Made by a program: the position numbers and the translations under genes. 64,000 nt of DNA, taken from contig NZ_JACXAF010000007.1 in assembly GCF_014773395.1 (NCBI RefSeq), positions 124,001-188,000 on the forward strand, in the 5' to 3' direction. This DNA is from Neiella litorisoli. GTDB taxonomy: Bacteria > Pseudomonadota > Gammaproteobacteria > Enterobacterales > Neiellaceae. Of this stretch, positions 54,979 through 63,861 are shown piece by piece. Each line of letters begins with the position of its first letter. The stretch's first letter is position 1. The notes beneath the pieces were generated by a model. It was not told the origin of the DNA, made no database searches, and saw only the letters and a list, made by a program, of their open reading frames with translations.

Positions 54979-56499
54979 ATGGCCAATTCGGCTCAGTGGA
55001 TCGGTAGAGGTATATTCGCACTTGTATTTTCTACCATTACTTTAACTTGGGCTGCTGAACAGGACTTCAGCTCAATGCAAATGAAAGGTGTCGAGCAAAT
55101 CGAGGTTGAAGTCGATTTAAATGGCGCTGCTCAACGTTTATCCAAAGCAGTCACATTTGCAACGATTTCAAACCAAGACCGTGATGATTTCGATGAGGAC
55201 GCGTTTAATGGTTATCACGATTTTATTCAGCAGTCTTATCCTCTGGTACACAAACACCTAAAACGTGAGCTTGTCGGTGACCCAAGGCCATTCAGTTTAA
55301 TCTACACATGGCAGGGCAAACAGCCATCGCTTCCTCCTGCTATTTTCATGGCCCATCAAGATGTAGTGCCAATTGCAGAGGAGTCTCGTGATCAGTGGCA
55401 TCAGGAGCCGTTTTCCGGAGCCATCAAAGATGGTTACATTTGGGGACGTGGTGTGCTGGATGATAAAAACCAAATTCATGCGATTCTAGAGGCCGCAGAA
55501 ATGAAGTTGGCTCAGGGGTTTCAACCTGATCGTACTTTGATTTTTGTGTTTGGTCACGATGAAGAAGTCGGAGGCCCAGAAGGGGCTAGATACGCGGCCG
55601 ATCTAATTGAAAAACGCTATGACAAAATCGCTTTTGTTATCGATGAGTCTGCTCCGTTGGTGCCAGATATTTTTCCTGGGATCCGCGGCAATACTGCGTT
55701 AATTGGCATTGCCCAAAAAGGTTACGTCAGTCTAGAGGTCGCGATAAACGGTATTGGCGGACATTCCTCACAACCCCCAAAAGAGTCCAATATTGTCGCA
55801 CTTGCTAAAGCGGTACAAAAAATCGAAGCGGCTCAGTTCCCATACAAAATACATGATGCAGTGCGCTATCAGTACCGTTTTATGGGGCCAGAACTTCCTG
55901 CCGAGCAGCAGCCCATGTATAAAGCCGTTGCCTATGGCAACAACGATTCAATTAGTGAATTGGAGCAGAAGTTTCTGGCGGTCATGGAGCAAAACCAAGT
56001 CACTCGGGCAATGCTCCACACCACAACTGCGGTGACCATGTTTAATGCTGGCATTAAAGATAATGTATTGCCGCCAGCGGCTACTGCAGTGGTGAACTTC
56101 AGACCAATGCCGGGAGATACACCGGAAGTCATCATTGAACATGTTAAAAAAGCTGTAGATGATGAGCGCATTACGGTGCGGGATATTTCAGCTTCGACGC
56201 CGGCAACTAAAGTGGCAGATCCTCATGGCAAAGGTTATCAGGTGCTGGAGAAAACGCTGCGCCAAATCTGGGGCAATGATTTAGTGGTATCGCCGTTTTT
56301 CGTCATTGGCGGATCCGATTCGAAACACTTTCAAGCTCGCGAATTTGCGCCGGATGTATACACCATCACTGCGATTCAGCTTGAAAACACCACTGAGTTC
56401 GAGGGCTTTCATGGAGTGAATGAACGCATACTGATTGACGAGTATGGCCGTTCCATTGGCTTTTTCTATACCTTGATGGAAAACCTACAGCAGCTTTAA
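54979..56499 (+). CDS. Secreted M20-family metallopeptidase
   Basis: A 506-residue exported enzyme. The start at 54979 follows AAGGA with an 8-nt gap; the TTG start at 54958 is less likely. The signal peptide ends near TWAAEQ. The dinuclear zinc site is intact: AHQDVVP, GRGVLDDKNQ and FGHDEEVGGPEG, with a later IGGSDSKHFQ. The dimerisation domain starts at about residue 265 (IAQKGYVSLEVAINGIGGHSSQPP, in two parts). It resembles Gly-X/CPS1 carboxypeptidases. The substrate is unknown. Confidence 0.9.
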   Translation: MANSAQWIGRGIFALVFSTITLTWAAEQDFSSMQMKGVEQIEVEVDLNGAAQRLSKAVTFATISNQDRDDFDEDAFNGYHDFIQQSYPLVHKHLKRELVGDPRPFSLIYTWQGKQPSLPPAIFMAHQDVVPIAEESRDQWHQEPFSGAIKDGYIWGRGVLDDKNQIHAILEAAEMKLAQGFQPDRTLIFVFGHDEEVGGPEGARYAADLIEKRYDKIAFVIDESAPLVPDIFPGIRGNTALIGIAQKGYVSLEVAINGIGGHSSQPPKESNIVALAKAVQKIEAAQFPYKIHDAVRYQYRFMGPELPAEQQPMYKAVAYGNNDSISELEQKFLAVMEQNQVTRAMLHTTTAVTMFNAGIKDNVLPPAATAVVNFRPMPGDTPEVIIEHVKKAVDDERITVRDISASTPATKVADPHGKGYQVLEKTLRQIWGNDLVVSPFFVIGGSDSKHFQAREFAPDVYTITAIQLENTTEFEGFHGVNERILIDEYGRSIGFFYTLMENLQQL

Positions 56500-56500
56500 T

Positions 56501-56971
56501 TTACAGCAGCAATCCACCATCAATGGCAATAAACTGACTGGCCGCTCGTTTGAGCGAGTCGGCGGTCAGCTGCTCGACGCCGTACACCATCACTTGTTTG
56601 CCTTTATTTTTGAGATGCTCGACCAGTAACGCAAAATCACCATCGCCGGATACCAGAACCACTTGGCCTGCCTGCTCTGAATATTCCATTGCATCAATGG
56701 TAATGCCGACATCCCAATCACCTTTGGCCGAGCCGTCTGATCGTTGGATAAAGGGCTTGAGCTTGACCTCAAAACCAATGGCTCGAAGAATGTTTTGAAA
56801 CTCACGCTGTTTTTGGTCGCCACGGTCAATGGCATAAGCAAATGCTTTGGTTAAGGTTTTATCTGACGTTGCCAGTGCCCAAAATTGGTTGTAATCAAAA
56901 TTGCGGCCAAAGGCTTGGCGCGTGGTGTAATAGACATTCTGGACGTCGACTAAGATAAGCGTGGATTTCAT
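56501..56971 (-). CDS. NYN-domain (LabA/DUF88-like) protein
   Basis: A 156-residue PIN-like protein of the NYN family. Acidic metal-binding residues are present in LILVDVQNVYY near the start, GDWDVGITIDAM, and LVSGDGDFALLVEHL. Such proteins may cut RNA, but the role of this one is not known. It is convergent with the M20 gene, with 1 bp between the stops, and divergent from the 79-residue gene at 57062. Confidence 0.88.
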   Translation of the reverse strand: MKSTLILVDVQNVYYTTRQAFGRNFDYNQFWALATSDKTLTKAFAYAIDRGDQKQREFQNILRAIGFEVKLKPFIQRSDGSAKGDWDVGITIDAMEYSEQAGQVVLVSGDGDFALLVEHLKNKGKQVMVYGVEQLTADSLKRAASQFIAIDGGLLL

Positions 56972-56996
56972 GACTGGGTTCCGCTGTGCTGTTGCC

Positions 56997-57024
56997 TTGC
57001 ATTCTAACGGGTTTCCAGTAAGGT
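56997..57024 (+). promoter_or_regulatory. Promoter of the 79-residue gene, copy of the rpsP promoter
   Basis: The -35 TTGCAT (56997-57002), a 16-bp spacer and -10 TAAGGT (57019-57024). The whole element is nearly the same as the promoter at 57338-57365, 341 bp downstream. Confidence 0.72.
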
Positions 57025-57061
57025 TCGAGCGATTAAATAAAACTCCCGTTAAGGTCTACCG

Positions 57062-57301
57062 ATGGCGAAACGAATTCACTACACCTTTAAAGGCCAGAAT
57101 AAAACCATTGCCTTTGCTCAGGATCGCTTCAACAATTTGTTTGAAGCCATTGCCGCTGAAGAGGGCATTGATTTGACTGCTTATTTGAAAATGGAGCAGC
57201 AAGTTGAAATGGTATCGAAAAACAACAAAGCGGTGCGTGACTTCAGAGACAAAGAATTCGCCCGTATGGGCTTTAGCCAAATTCGCTTTGTTAAAGAGTA
57301 A
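57062..57301 (+). CDS. Small cytoplasmic protein of 79 residues, function unknown
   Basis: A real-looking gene: AAGG lies 7 nt before the ATG, a promoter lies upstream at 56997-57024, and the frame reads as a compact alpha-helical protein. It starts MAKRIHYTFKGQNKTIAFAQ and ends GFSQIRFVKE, with mixed charge and no membrane segment. No known domain is recognised. It lies 148 bp before rpsP, with a second promoter in between, so it is not strictly part of the rpsP operon. Confidence 0.72.
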   Translation: MAKRIHYTFKGQNKTIAFAQDRFNNLFEAIAAEEGIDLTAYLKMEQQVEMVSKNNKAVRDFRDKEFARMGFSQIRFVKE

Positions 57302-57337
57302 CCCCGTCTGTCAAGCCGGTCTTTTTCAGGCTTTTGC

Positions 57338-57365
57338 TTGCATTCTAACCAGTTTCTAGTAAGAT
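57338..57365 (+). promoter_or_regulatory. rpsP operon promoter
   Basis: The -35 TTGCAT (57338-57343), a 16-bp spacer and -10 TAAGAT (57360-57365), about 85 bp before rpsP. A short GC-rich stretch (CCCGCAGGGGGCG) follows in the leader. Confidence 0.75.
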
Positions 57366-57449
57366 CCGTCCGCTTTCCCGCAGGGGGCGCAAGTTTCTTG
57401 TGGGGAACACTGGAACCGCAAACCCCTATTTATAGAGATAGAGGACGGT

Positions 57450-57701
57450 ATGGTAACCATTCGTTTACAACGTGGCGGAGCTAAAAAAACTCCGTTTTAT
57501 CAAATCGTAGTTGCAGACTCTCGTCGTGCGCGCGATGGTCGTTTCATTGAGAAATTGGGTTTCTTCAACCCTGTTGCTCGTGGTAACGCTGAGCGCTTGC
57601 GTCTGGATCTGGACCGCGTAGCTCACTGGGTAGGTCAAGGTGCACAAACTTCTGACCGTGTTGCTCAGTTGGTTAAAGAGCTGAAAAAAGCTCAAGCATA
57701 A
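57450..57701 (+). CDS. rpsP: Ribosomal protein S16
   Basis: An 83-residue S16, the usual length. It starts [20 protein letters not shown], followed by [20 protein letters not shown], the family signature. It binds 16S rRNA during 30S assembly. It is the first gene of rpsP-rimM-trmD-rplS, the standard order. A strong ribosome site AGAGGA precedes the start. Confidence 0.98.
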   Translation: MVTIRLQRGGAKKTPFYQIVVADSRRARDGRFIEKLGFFNPVARGNAERLRLDLDRVAHWVGQGAQTSDRVAQLVKELKKAQA

Positions 57702-57716
57702 GGTTCTGGAGTGGGA

Positions 57717-58238
57717 ATGTCCGCTGAAAAGATTGTTGTAGGGAAAATTGGTACGCCCTACGGCATCAAGGGTTGGGTTAAAGTCCACTCTGCCACCGAT
57801 GCGACTGAAGGCATTTTCGATTACGCCCCTTGGTATGTCCAAAAGGGTAGTAACTGGCAGGAAATGACCATTGAAGCTTGGCGCTGGCACAATAAAGGGC
57901 TAGTGGCGAAATTCGATGGCATTGACGACCGAACACAAGCAGAGCGCCTGACGAACGCTACCATCGCGGTAGATGAGTCTGCTTTGCCTGAACTCGAAGA
58001 CGAGTTCTACTGGCGTGACCTAATCGGTTGCGAAGTAGTGACGGACAAAGGTTACAACCTGGGTAAAGTCGAAGGATTGTTGGAAACCGGCTCAGCTGAT
58101 GTGCTGCGAGTGAAGGCAAATCCAAATGATGGCTTTGGTCAAACAGAACGATTAATCCCGTATATCGACGGTCAGTTCGTTCTCGACATTAATATTGCCG
58201 AGAAAAAGATCACCGTGGATTGGGATCCTGGCTTTTAG
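57717..58238 (+). CDS. rimM: Ribosome maturation factor RimM
   Basis: A 173-residue RimM that helps 30S maturation and binds S19. The start at 57717 ([12 protein letters not shown]) with GGAG upstream is preferred over the GTG at 57711. Landmarks are [13 protein letters not shown] in the N-terminal beta barrel and [14 protein letters not shown] with [14 protein letters not shown] in the PRC-barrel. It starts 16 bp after rpsP. trmD starts 14 bp after its stop. Confidence 0.96.
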   Translation: MSAEKIVVGKIGTPYGIKGWVKVHSATDATEGIFDYAPWYVQKGSNWQEMTIEAWRWHNKGLVAKFDGIDDRTQAERLTNATIAVDESALPELEDEFYWRDLIGCEVVTDKGYNLGKVEGLLETGSADVLRVKANPNDGFGQTERLIPYIDGQFVLDINIAEKKITVDWDPGF

Positions 58239-58252
58239 TCAGGCAAGCGAAC

Positions 58253-58990
58253 ATGTGGTTTGGTGTTGTTAGTTTGTTTCCGGAAATGTTCCGGAGCATT
58301 ACTGAATATGGCGTGACTGGCCGAGCAGTCCGCAATGGCCTCATTGAGTTTCATTGCTGGAATCCTCGCGATTTCACTCACGACAAACATCAAACAGTGG
58401 ATGACAGGCCTTACGGCGGTGGTCCTGGCATGTTGATGATGGTGCAACCTCTTCGTGATGCCATTCATGCTGCGAAAGCAGCGGCAGGCGAAGGAGCCAA
58501 GGTGGTCTATTTGTCACCGCAAGGGCGTAAGTTGGATCAGCAAGGCGTTTCTGAGCTTGCTCAAAACGACAAACTGATTCTGGTTGCTGGTCGCTATGAA
58601 GGCATTGATGAACGCGTCATTGAGGCGGAAGTCGATGAAGAATGGTCGATTGGTGATTACGTGTTAAGTGGTGGTGAACTGCCAGCCATGACCCTGATTG
58701 ATTCAGTCGCTCGGTTTGTTCCGGGTGTGTTGGGTAAACAGGCGTCAGCTGAGCAGGATTCATTTACCGAAGGCTTATTGGATTGTCCCCATTATACGCG
58801 GCCTGAAGTATTAGACGGGAAAACCGTGCCCTCAGTGTTACTGAGTGGCAATCATGAACATATTCGTCGGTGGCGGCTTCAGCAGTCCTTAATTCGGACT
58901 TACGAAAGGCGGCCCGACTTAATTGAAGGTCTAGCTCTGACTGACGAGCAAGCTAAGTTGCTTGCGGCTTATCTCGACGAGAAAGCTTAG
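58253..58990 (+). CDS. trmD: tRNA (guanine-37-N1)-methyltransferase
   Basis: A 245-residue enzyme that methylates G37 in tRNAs with G36G37. The start at 58253 ([13 protein letters not shown]) is chosen; the longer frame from 58220 overlaps rimM. The SAM-binding trefoil knot has [21 protein letters not shown] and [27 protein letters not shown] near residue 50 also fits. The C-terminal helix bundle has [12 protein letters not shown]. Confidence 0.97.
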   Translation: MWFGVVSLFPEMFRSITEYGVTGRAVRNGLIEFHCWNPRDFTHDKHQTVDDRPYGGGPGMLMMVQPLRDAIHAAKAAAGEGAKVVYLSPQGRKLDQQGVSELAQNDKLILVAGRYEGIDERVIEAEVDEEWSIGDYVLSGGELPAMTLIDSVARFVPGVLGKQASAEQDSFTEGLLDCPHYTRPEVLDGKTVPSVLLSGNHEHIRRWRLQQSLIRTYERRPDLIEGLALTDEQAKLLAAYLDEKA

Positions 58991-59016
58991 TTTCAGTTAC
59001 CTAGGGTGGAAATATT

Positions 59017-59364
59017 ATGAGCAATATCATCAAGCAGCTCGAAGAAGAGCAAATGAAAACTGATGTGCCTGCATTTGGTCCAGGTGACACAGTTGTTGTA
59101 CAAGTTAAAGTAATTGAAGGTGACCGCGAACGTCTGCAGGCGTTCGAAGGTGTGGTTATCTCTAAGCGTAACCGTGGTCTTCACTCTGCCTTTATCGTTC
59201 GCAAGATCTCTAATGGCGAAGGTGTTGAGCGTACTTTCCAGACTCACAGCCCACTGATTGACAGCATCGAAGTGAAACGTCGCGGTGCAGTTCGTCGTGC
59301 GAAGCTGTACTACCTGCGTGAGCGTTCAGGTAAGTCTGCACGTATTAAAGAAAAGCTTAACTAA
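59017..59364 (+). CDS. rplS: Ribosomal protein L19
   Basis: A 115-residue L19, the usual length. It starts [20 protein letters not shown] and ends [11 protein letters not shown], with [20 protein letters not shown] in the middle. It lies at the interface of the two ribosomal subunits. It is the last gene of the operon, 26 bp after trmD, and is followed by a strong terminator. Confidence 0.98.
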   Translation: MSNIIKQLEEEQMKTDVPAFGPGDTVVVQVKVIEGDRERLQAFEGVVISKRNRGLHSAFIVRKISNGEGVERTFQTHSPLIDSIEVKRRGAVRRAKLYYLRERSGKSARIKEKLN

Positions 59365-59404
59365 ACCCATTTTTAATTCGGTTTCCGGTTCCAGTACCAA
59401 GCAT

Positions 59405-59432
59405 AAAAAAGCCCGCAATAGCGGGCTTTTTT
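59405..59432. terminator. Bidirectional rho-independent terminator after rplS
   Basis: A 12-bp stem with AAAAAAGCCCGC (59405-59416) and GCGGGCTTTTTT (59421-59432), loop AATA. The flanking A and T runs make it work in both directions, for rplS (+) and the EAL gene (-). Confidence 0.94.
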
Positions 59433-59485
59433 ATTGCCAAAATTCGACCAGGGAAGTGCTATGCCTTTTCGCCAAGGCAGTTACG

Positions 59486-61474
59486 CTATTGGTATATGTG
59501 GGGTTTCTGGTTTAGCAATAAACTGTGCAGATCGCCGCTGCCCATGGGTTTGCCCATCAGGTACCCTTGAGCGAGGTGGCAACCATTTTCGCTTAACCAT
59601 TGCGCTTGTTGCTCTAACTCAACCCCTTCGGCGATCACCTGCAGATCGAGTTGCCGACCTAACTCAATAATGATCCGAGCGATGACCTGATCCATGTCTG
59701 ATTCATGGACATCGCAAATAAAGCTGCGATCAATTTTCAATTTGTCGATCGGAAAACGGTGCAAATAGCTGAGCGATGAATAGCCCTTACCAAAGTCATC
59801 AATGGCTAAACTAACGCCAATGCGTTTGAGCTCATGGAGTGCCGTCAGGCAACCCTGCGCATCCTTCATTAACACCCCTTCGGTGATTTCCAACTCAATA
59901 AAGCTGGCTGGTAATTCCGCTTCTTTCAGCAACTGCTCTAGCTCGCTGATAAAGTCAGGATGCTCAAACTGGCGCGGTGAAATGTTAATGGCGATTTGAG
60001 TGGGAAAACCATGGTGATACCAAAATGCTGCTTGATGAACCGCAGTGCGCAGCACCCAACGACCAACATCGATAATCAATCCGCTTTGCTCGGCAATGGG
60101 AATAAACTCAGCCGGTGAGACCTGACCAATATCCGGATGGTGCCATCGCAGCAAAGCCTCAGCGCCAACCATTTTGCCGCTGTGCAATTCAAACTGCGGT
60201 TGGTAATGGACCGATAACTGGTTATCTCGAATTGCTTGGCCAAGGGCTTGCTGTATGGCCCAACGACGCTTGCGTTTATCGCGTAGCTCGTTGGAAAAAA
60301 ACTGTAGTGAGTCCTGACCTTTGTAGCCCGCTTCTGCCAGTGCTGAGTACAATTGATCTAATGCCTGCTCTGGCGGCGTCGTTGGGCTGACCATGGTGGC
60401 GCCACGATTCCAACGCGGATGATATTCGCCAATAGTGGTGTGAATGGGCTGATGTAGCGCCTCTCTGATACGCTTTATCTGAGCGTCCACTTCTGCCTTA
60501 TTTTCGACTGGTCCAGACAGTAAATAGATGCCTTTGCCACTTCGATACACTTTGATGAAGTTGAGGTTTAATTCATCAAGAATGTTCAGCAGGTGGTGGG
60601 AAAATGCACGGTGGATCTGTTCAATAATATCGTAGCCCTGACCGGCCACGTAGATCTCTAGGTTGTTCAATTCTAATGCCACCAGAATGGTGTTCTGACG
60701 TCGCTTCTGATGCAAGTCGAGCAGCATTTTAGATTGGTTGGGTAAGCCTGTAACTCGATCATGAAAGGCTTTGTGACGATAGTAATTACTTGCTTTTAGG
60801 TAGCGATAAAGTAAAGCAAACGCCAGCAGTAGCAACACCAGCATGGCGCTGTCGAGTATTAATGAACGCGATTTGGCACCCTGTAAAAGTGCCAGCGTTT
60901 GTTGTTCCTGCGCCTCAACCGCTTTAATGACTTTGGCTTGCTCGGTGGCAGTAATGTTGTGCAGTTGGCCAACTAGAAATGAGATTTTCTGCAGCTTAAA
61001 GGTTGCTTGTTGCTCACTGACTTGTTGATCAGTTAATTGAGTTTCAGCCTGCAGCTGATATTCCAGGGTTAACGTTTGCTGCCACAGCTGTGTCAGCTCT
61101 TGCTCATTGATTTGTTCAAATAAGGTGTTTGCCGTATTGCGGGCATGTTCAAGTCGCTTCTGGTTATTGATTGAGGCATTGGAGAACCAAGTTTGCAGCA
61201 TCAGCTGGTAGCGAGTTAAGGCCGCTTTAGTGTCATTGAAACGCTCAATCGCGGGCAGCCGCTCCTGCAGCATTTGATCGGAGGTAATGGCAAGCTCGCG
61301 CTGTAATCGATAGCCATCGTAAACCAGCAACACCATCGGTGTGCACAGCAGCATCGCAAACAGCCAACCGTACCGTTTAGGGTTTTCAGTAAAACTGACA
61401 AAAGCTCGGTAAGCCCGTGCTTTAAGGGTAATTTTCAGTCGTCGAATTCGCGCCATCGAGGCAAGTTTTAGCAT
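59486..61474 (-). CDS. EAL-domain phosphodiesterase with degenerate GGDEF
   Basis: A 662-residue inner-membrane protein. Membrane segments at about residues 37-53 and 207-226 flank a helical periplasmic sensor region. A GGDEF-like domain follows (FHDRVTGLPNQSKML), but the signature is replaced by RSGKGIYLL, so it should not make cyclic-di-GMP. The EAL domain from about 405 is complete: GAEALLRWHHP, INISPRQF, ELEITEGVLM, IDDFGKGYSSLSYL, KIDRSFI and VIAEGVE. It should break down cyclic-di-GMP. The ATG at 61474 or a Met six codons later may be the start. Confidence 0.92.
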   Translation of the reverse strand: MLKLASMARIRRLKITLKARAYRAFVSFTENPKRYGWLFAMLLCTPMVLLVYDGYRLQRELAITSDQMLQERLPAIERFNDTKAALTRYQLMLQTWFSNASINNQKRLEHARNTANTLFEQINEQELTQLWQQTLTLEYQLQAETQLTDQQVSEQQATFKLQKISFLVGQLHNITATEQAKVIKAVEAQEQQTLALLQGAKSRSLILDSAMLVLLLLAFALLYRYLKASNYYRHKAFHDRVTGLPNQSKMLLDLHQKRRQNTILVALELNNLEIYVAGQGYDIIEQIHRAFSHHLLNILDELNLNFIKVYRSGKGIYLLSGPVENKAEVDAQIKRIREALHQPIHTTIGEYHPRWNRGATMVSPTTPPEQALDQLYSALAEAGYKGQDSLQFFSNELRDKRKRRWAIQQALGQAIRDNQLSVHYQPQFELHSGKMVGAEALLRWHHPDIGQVSPAEFIPIAEQSGLIIDVGRWVLRTAVHQAAFWYHHGFPTQIAINISPRQFEHPDFISELEQLLKEAELPASFIELEITEGVLMKDAQGCLTALHELKRIGVSLAIDDFGKGYSSLSYLHRFPIDKLKIDRSFICDVHESDMDQVIARIIIELGRQLDLQVIAEGVELEQQAQWLSENGCHLAQGYLMGKPMGSGDLHSLLLNQKPHIYQ

Positions 61475-61494
61475 ACTACTGCATTCATTTTATG

Positions 61495-61532
61495 TGTAAT
61501 TAAAGGTTTACACGTGTATTTTTTAATGTACA
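61495..61532 (+). promoter_or_regulatory. TyrR-like boxes before aroF
   Basis: TGTAAT-N6-TTTACA at 61495-61512 differs at one base from the TyrR consensus TGTAAA-N6-TTTACA. A weaker box TGTATT-N6-TGTACA lies 20 bp downstream at 61515-61532, with the same G-to-C spacing. A candidate promoter follows: TTGATT at 61535-61540 and TAGACT at 61557-61562, 16 bp apart. Confidence 0.7.
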
Positions 61533-61623
61533 TCTTGATTTTTTTGCAATCTAGAATAGACTTGCAACCCAATGTTTTTGGCTATATTGGCAAAATATTC
61601 GGTTTGCCAGCAAGGTGTAAATT

Positions 61624-62697
61624 TTGAAGGACACAATCAACGATATCCATATTCAGTCTGAACACGTGATGATCACGCCAAGTCAGCTGAAGGCCCAGTA
61701 CCCTGTATCAGAAACGGTTTTGGACGCGGTTAAAGCGTCGCGTGCAACCATCGCTGATATTATCCACCATCGCGATCCTCGCCTATTAGTCATTTGCGGA
61801 CCATGTTCCATTCATGACGAGACCGCCGCTTTGGAATATGCAAAGCGTCTACGTGACTTACAGGTAGCATATCAAGACTCGCTATACATAGTGATGCGTG
61901 TTTACTTTGAGAAGCCTCGCACAACAGTGGGTTGGAAAGGTTATATCAACGACCCTCATATGGATGGCTCATTTGATGTAGAGCTTGGTTTAAAACGAGC
62001 GCGCAAATTGTTGATTCAAATTGCTGAGCTTGGCCTGCCGATGGCAACCGAAGCGCTAGATCCAATTAGCCCACAGTATTTGTCAGAGTTGTTTGCTTGG
62101 TCGGCCATCGGAGCCCGTACCACCGAATCGCAAACTCACCGCGAAATGGCCAGTGGTTTGTCGATGCCAGTTGGTTTCAAAAATGGTACTGATGGTAGCT
62201 TAACCACAGCGATCAACGCGCTGCAGTCTGCCTCTAGCGGTCACAGCTTCTTGGGTATTAACACCATGGGTCAAGTGGCGGTAATTAACACTGAAGGCAA
62301 CCCAGACGGCCACGTCATTTTGCGTGGTGGCTCGCAAGGACCAAACTACGATGCCGAAGCGGTTGCGGAGTGTGAAGCTGCATTGGAAAAAGTCGGATTG
62401 ACGCCGAGCTTGATGATTGACTGCAGCCACGGTAACTCAAACAAAGATTACTCACGCCAGCCGTTGGTCTCAGATGATGTGTTCCAGCAAATTACTGCCG
62501 GTAATCGTTCCATCATTGGTATTATGCTTGAAAGCCACATTAATGAAGGCAACCAATCGAGCGAGCAACCACTTGCCGATATGGCATATGGCGTTTCGAT
62601 TACCGATGCTTGCATTAACTGGAAAACAACCGCTAGTGTGCTCGAAAAAGCCAATCAGGTGATGGCTGCCGCGATACCTGGCCGGCAACTTGCCTAG
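61624..62697 (+). CDS. aroF: 3-deoxy-7-phosphoheptulonate synthase (AroF type)
   Basis: A 357-residue type I DAHP synthase, the first step of aromatic amino acid synthesis. The TTG start at 61624 has AAGG with an 8-nt gap. Landmarks are LVICGPCSIHD, MRVYFEKPRTTVGWKGYIND, GARTTESQTHREMASGLSMP and IDCSHGNSNKDY with the metal-binding His. It sits before tyrA, the classic aroF-tyrA pair, so the tyrosine-inhibited form is likely. TyrR-like boxes lie upstream. Confidence 0.95.
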   Translation: MKDTINDIHIQSEHVMITPSQLKAQYPVSETVLDAVKASRATIADIIHHRDPRLLVICGPCSIHDETAALEYAKRLRDLQVAYQDSLYIVMRVYFEKPRTTVGWKGYINDPHMDGSFDVELGLKRARKLLIQIAELGLPMATEALDPISPQYLSELFAWSAIGARTTESQTHREMASGLSMPVGFKNGTDGSLTTAINALQSASSGHSFLGINTMGQVAVINTEGNPDGHVILRGGSQGPNYDAEAVAECEAALEKVGLTPSLMIDCSHGNSNKDYSRQPLVSDDVFQQITAGNRSIIGIMLESHINEGNQSSEQPLADMAYGVSITDACINWKTTASVLEKANQVMAAAIPGRQLA

Positions 62698-62724
62698 TAC
62701 AGCCCGAAGACAAGGATAGGTGGA

Positions 62725-63861
62725 ATGAACATATCATCGGCTAACCTCGATGAACTCAGAGACCAAATCGATGCAACAGACCAAGCGTTGTTGTCACTAC
62801 TTAAACAACGCTTAGCGCTTGTTCATGCCGTTGGCGAATATAAGAGTCAGCATGGTTTGCCGGTTTATGTTCCGGAACGTGAAGCGGCAATGCTGGCTAA
62901 ACGGCGAGCAGAAGCTGAAAACCTCGGCGTTCCACCAGATCTGATTGAAGATGTCTTACGCCGAGCGATGCGTGAATCCTACTCGTCTGAAAATGATGCG
63001 GGCTTCAAACAGGTCAATCCGCAAGCTGGCGACATTGTGGTGGTCGGTGGTAACGGTAAGTTGGGCCGACTGTTTGTCAATATGTTCCGCCTGTCGGGCT
63101 ACTCGGTGAAAGTACTTGGCCGCCAAGACTGGGACCAAGCTGAGCAGATCGTTGCCAATGCATCTTTGGTTGTGGTGTCGGTGCCAATTGACTCAACCGA
63201 ACAAACCATCGCTCGCTTACCGAAGTTGCCCGCTGACTGCATTTTGACTGACCTCACCTCGGTGAAACAAGCGCCGATGAAAGCCATGCTAGCGGCCCAT
63301 GACGGCCCTGTGGTTGGCTTGCACCCGATGTTTGGCCCAGACATCAAAAGCTTTGCTAAGCAAGTGATTATCTATTGTGATGGTCGCGGCGCAGAGCAAT
63401 ATCAGTGGTTACTGCAGCAAATGCAGCTGTGGGGGCCTCGCCTTCATGAGTCAACGGGCAAGGAGCATGATGAGACCATGTCCATGGTCCAAGCATTGCG
63501 CCATTTCACCAGTTTTGCCTATGGCATGCATTTGCAAAATGAAGATGCCGATTTAGGCCGTTTGCTGGCGTTTAGCTCGCCAATTTATCGGCTTGAGTTA
63601 GCAATGGTCGGGCGTTTATTTGCCCAAGATGGCGAACTATACGCCTCAATCATTACTGCGGCTCCTGAGAACATCAAAATGTTCAAACGCTATTTGCGGA
63701 ATTTCTCTGCCGCGCTGACTTTACTGGAGCAGGGCGAGCGTGAAGCATTTGTAGAGAAGTTCAATGAAGTTGCTCAGTGGTTTGGTGACTTTGCCACTCA
63801 GTTCCAGCGAGAAAGCCGAGATCTGTTATTGGCCGCACATGATCGCGTAACCCATGAGTAA
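62725..63861 (+). CDS. tyrA: Chorismate mutase / prephenate dehydrogenase (T-protein)
   Basis: A 378-residue bifunctional enzyme of tyrosine synthesis. The N-terminal chorismate mutase (residues about 1-90) has LRDQIDATDQALLSLLKQRL and VPEREAAMLAKRRAEAE. The dehydrogenase starts at about 105 with IVVVGGNGKLGRLFVNMF for NAD and has HPMFGPDIKSF and QALRHFTSFAYG. It begins 28 bp after aroF, with AGGTGGA upstream. Its stop overlaps the next gene by 8 bp. Confidence 0.96.
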   Translation: MNISSANLDELRDQIDATDQALLSLLKQRLALVHAVGEYKSQHGLPVYVPEREAAMLAKRRAEAENLGVPPDLIEDVLRRAMRESYSSENDAGFKQVNPQAGDIVVVGGNGKLGRLFVNMFRLSGYSVKVLGRQDWDQAEQIVANASLVVVSVPIDSTEQTIARLPKLPADCILTDLTSVKQAPMKAMLAAHDGPVVGLHPMFGPDIKSFAKQVIIYCDGRGAEQYQWLLQQMQLWGPRLHESTGKEHDETMSMVQALRHFTSFAYGMHLQNEDADLGRLLAFSSPIYRLELAMVGRLFAQDGELYASIITAAPENIKMFKRYLRNFSAALTLLEQGEREAFVEKFNEVAQWFGDFATQFQRESRDLLLAAHDRVTHE

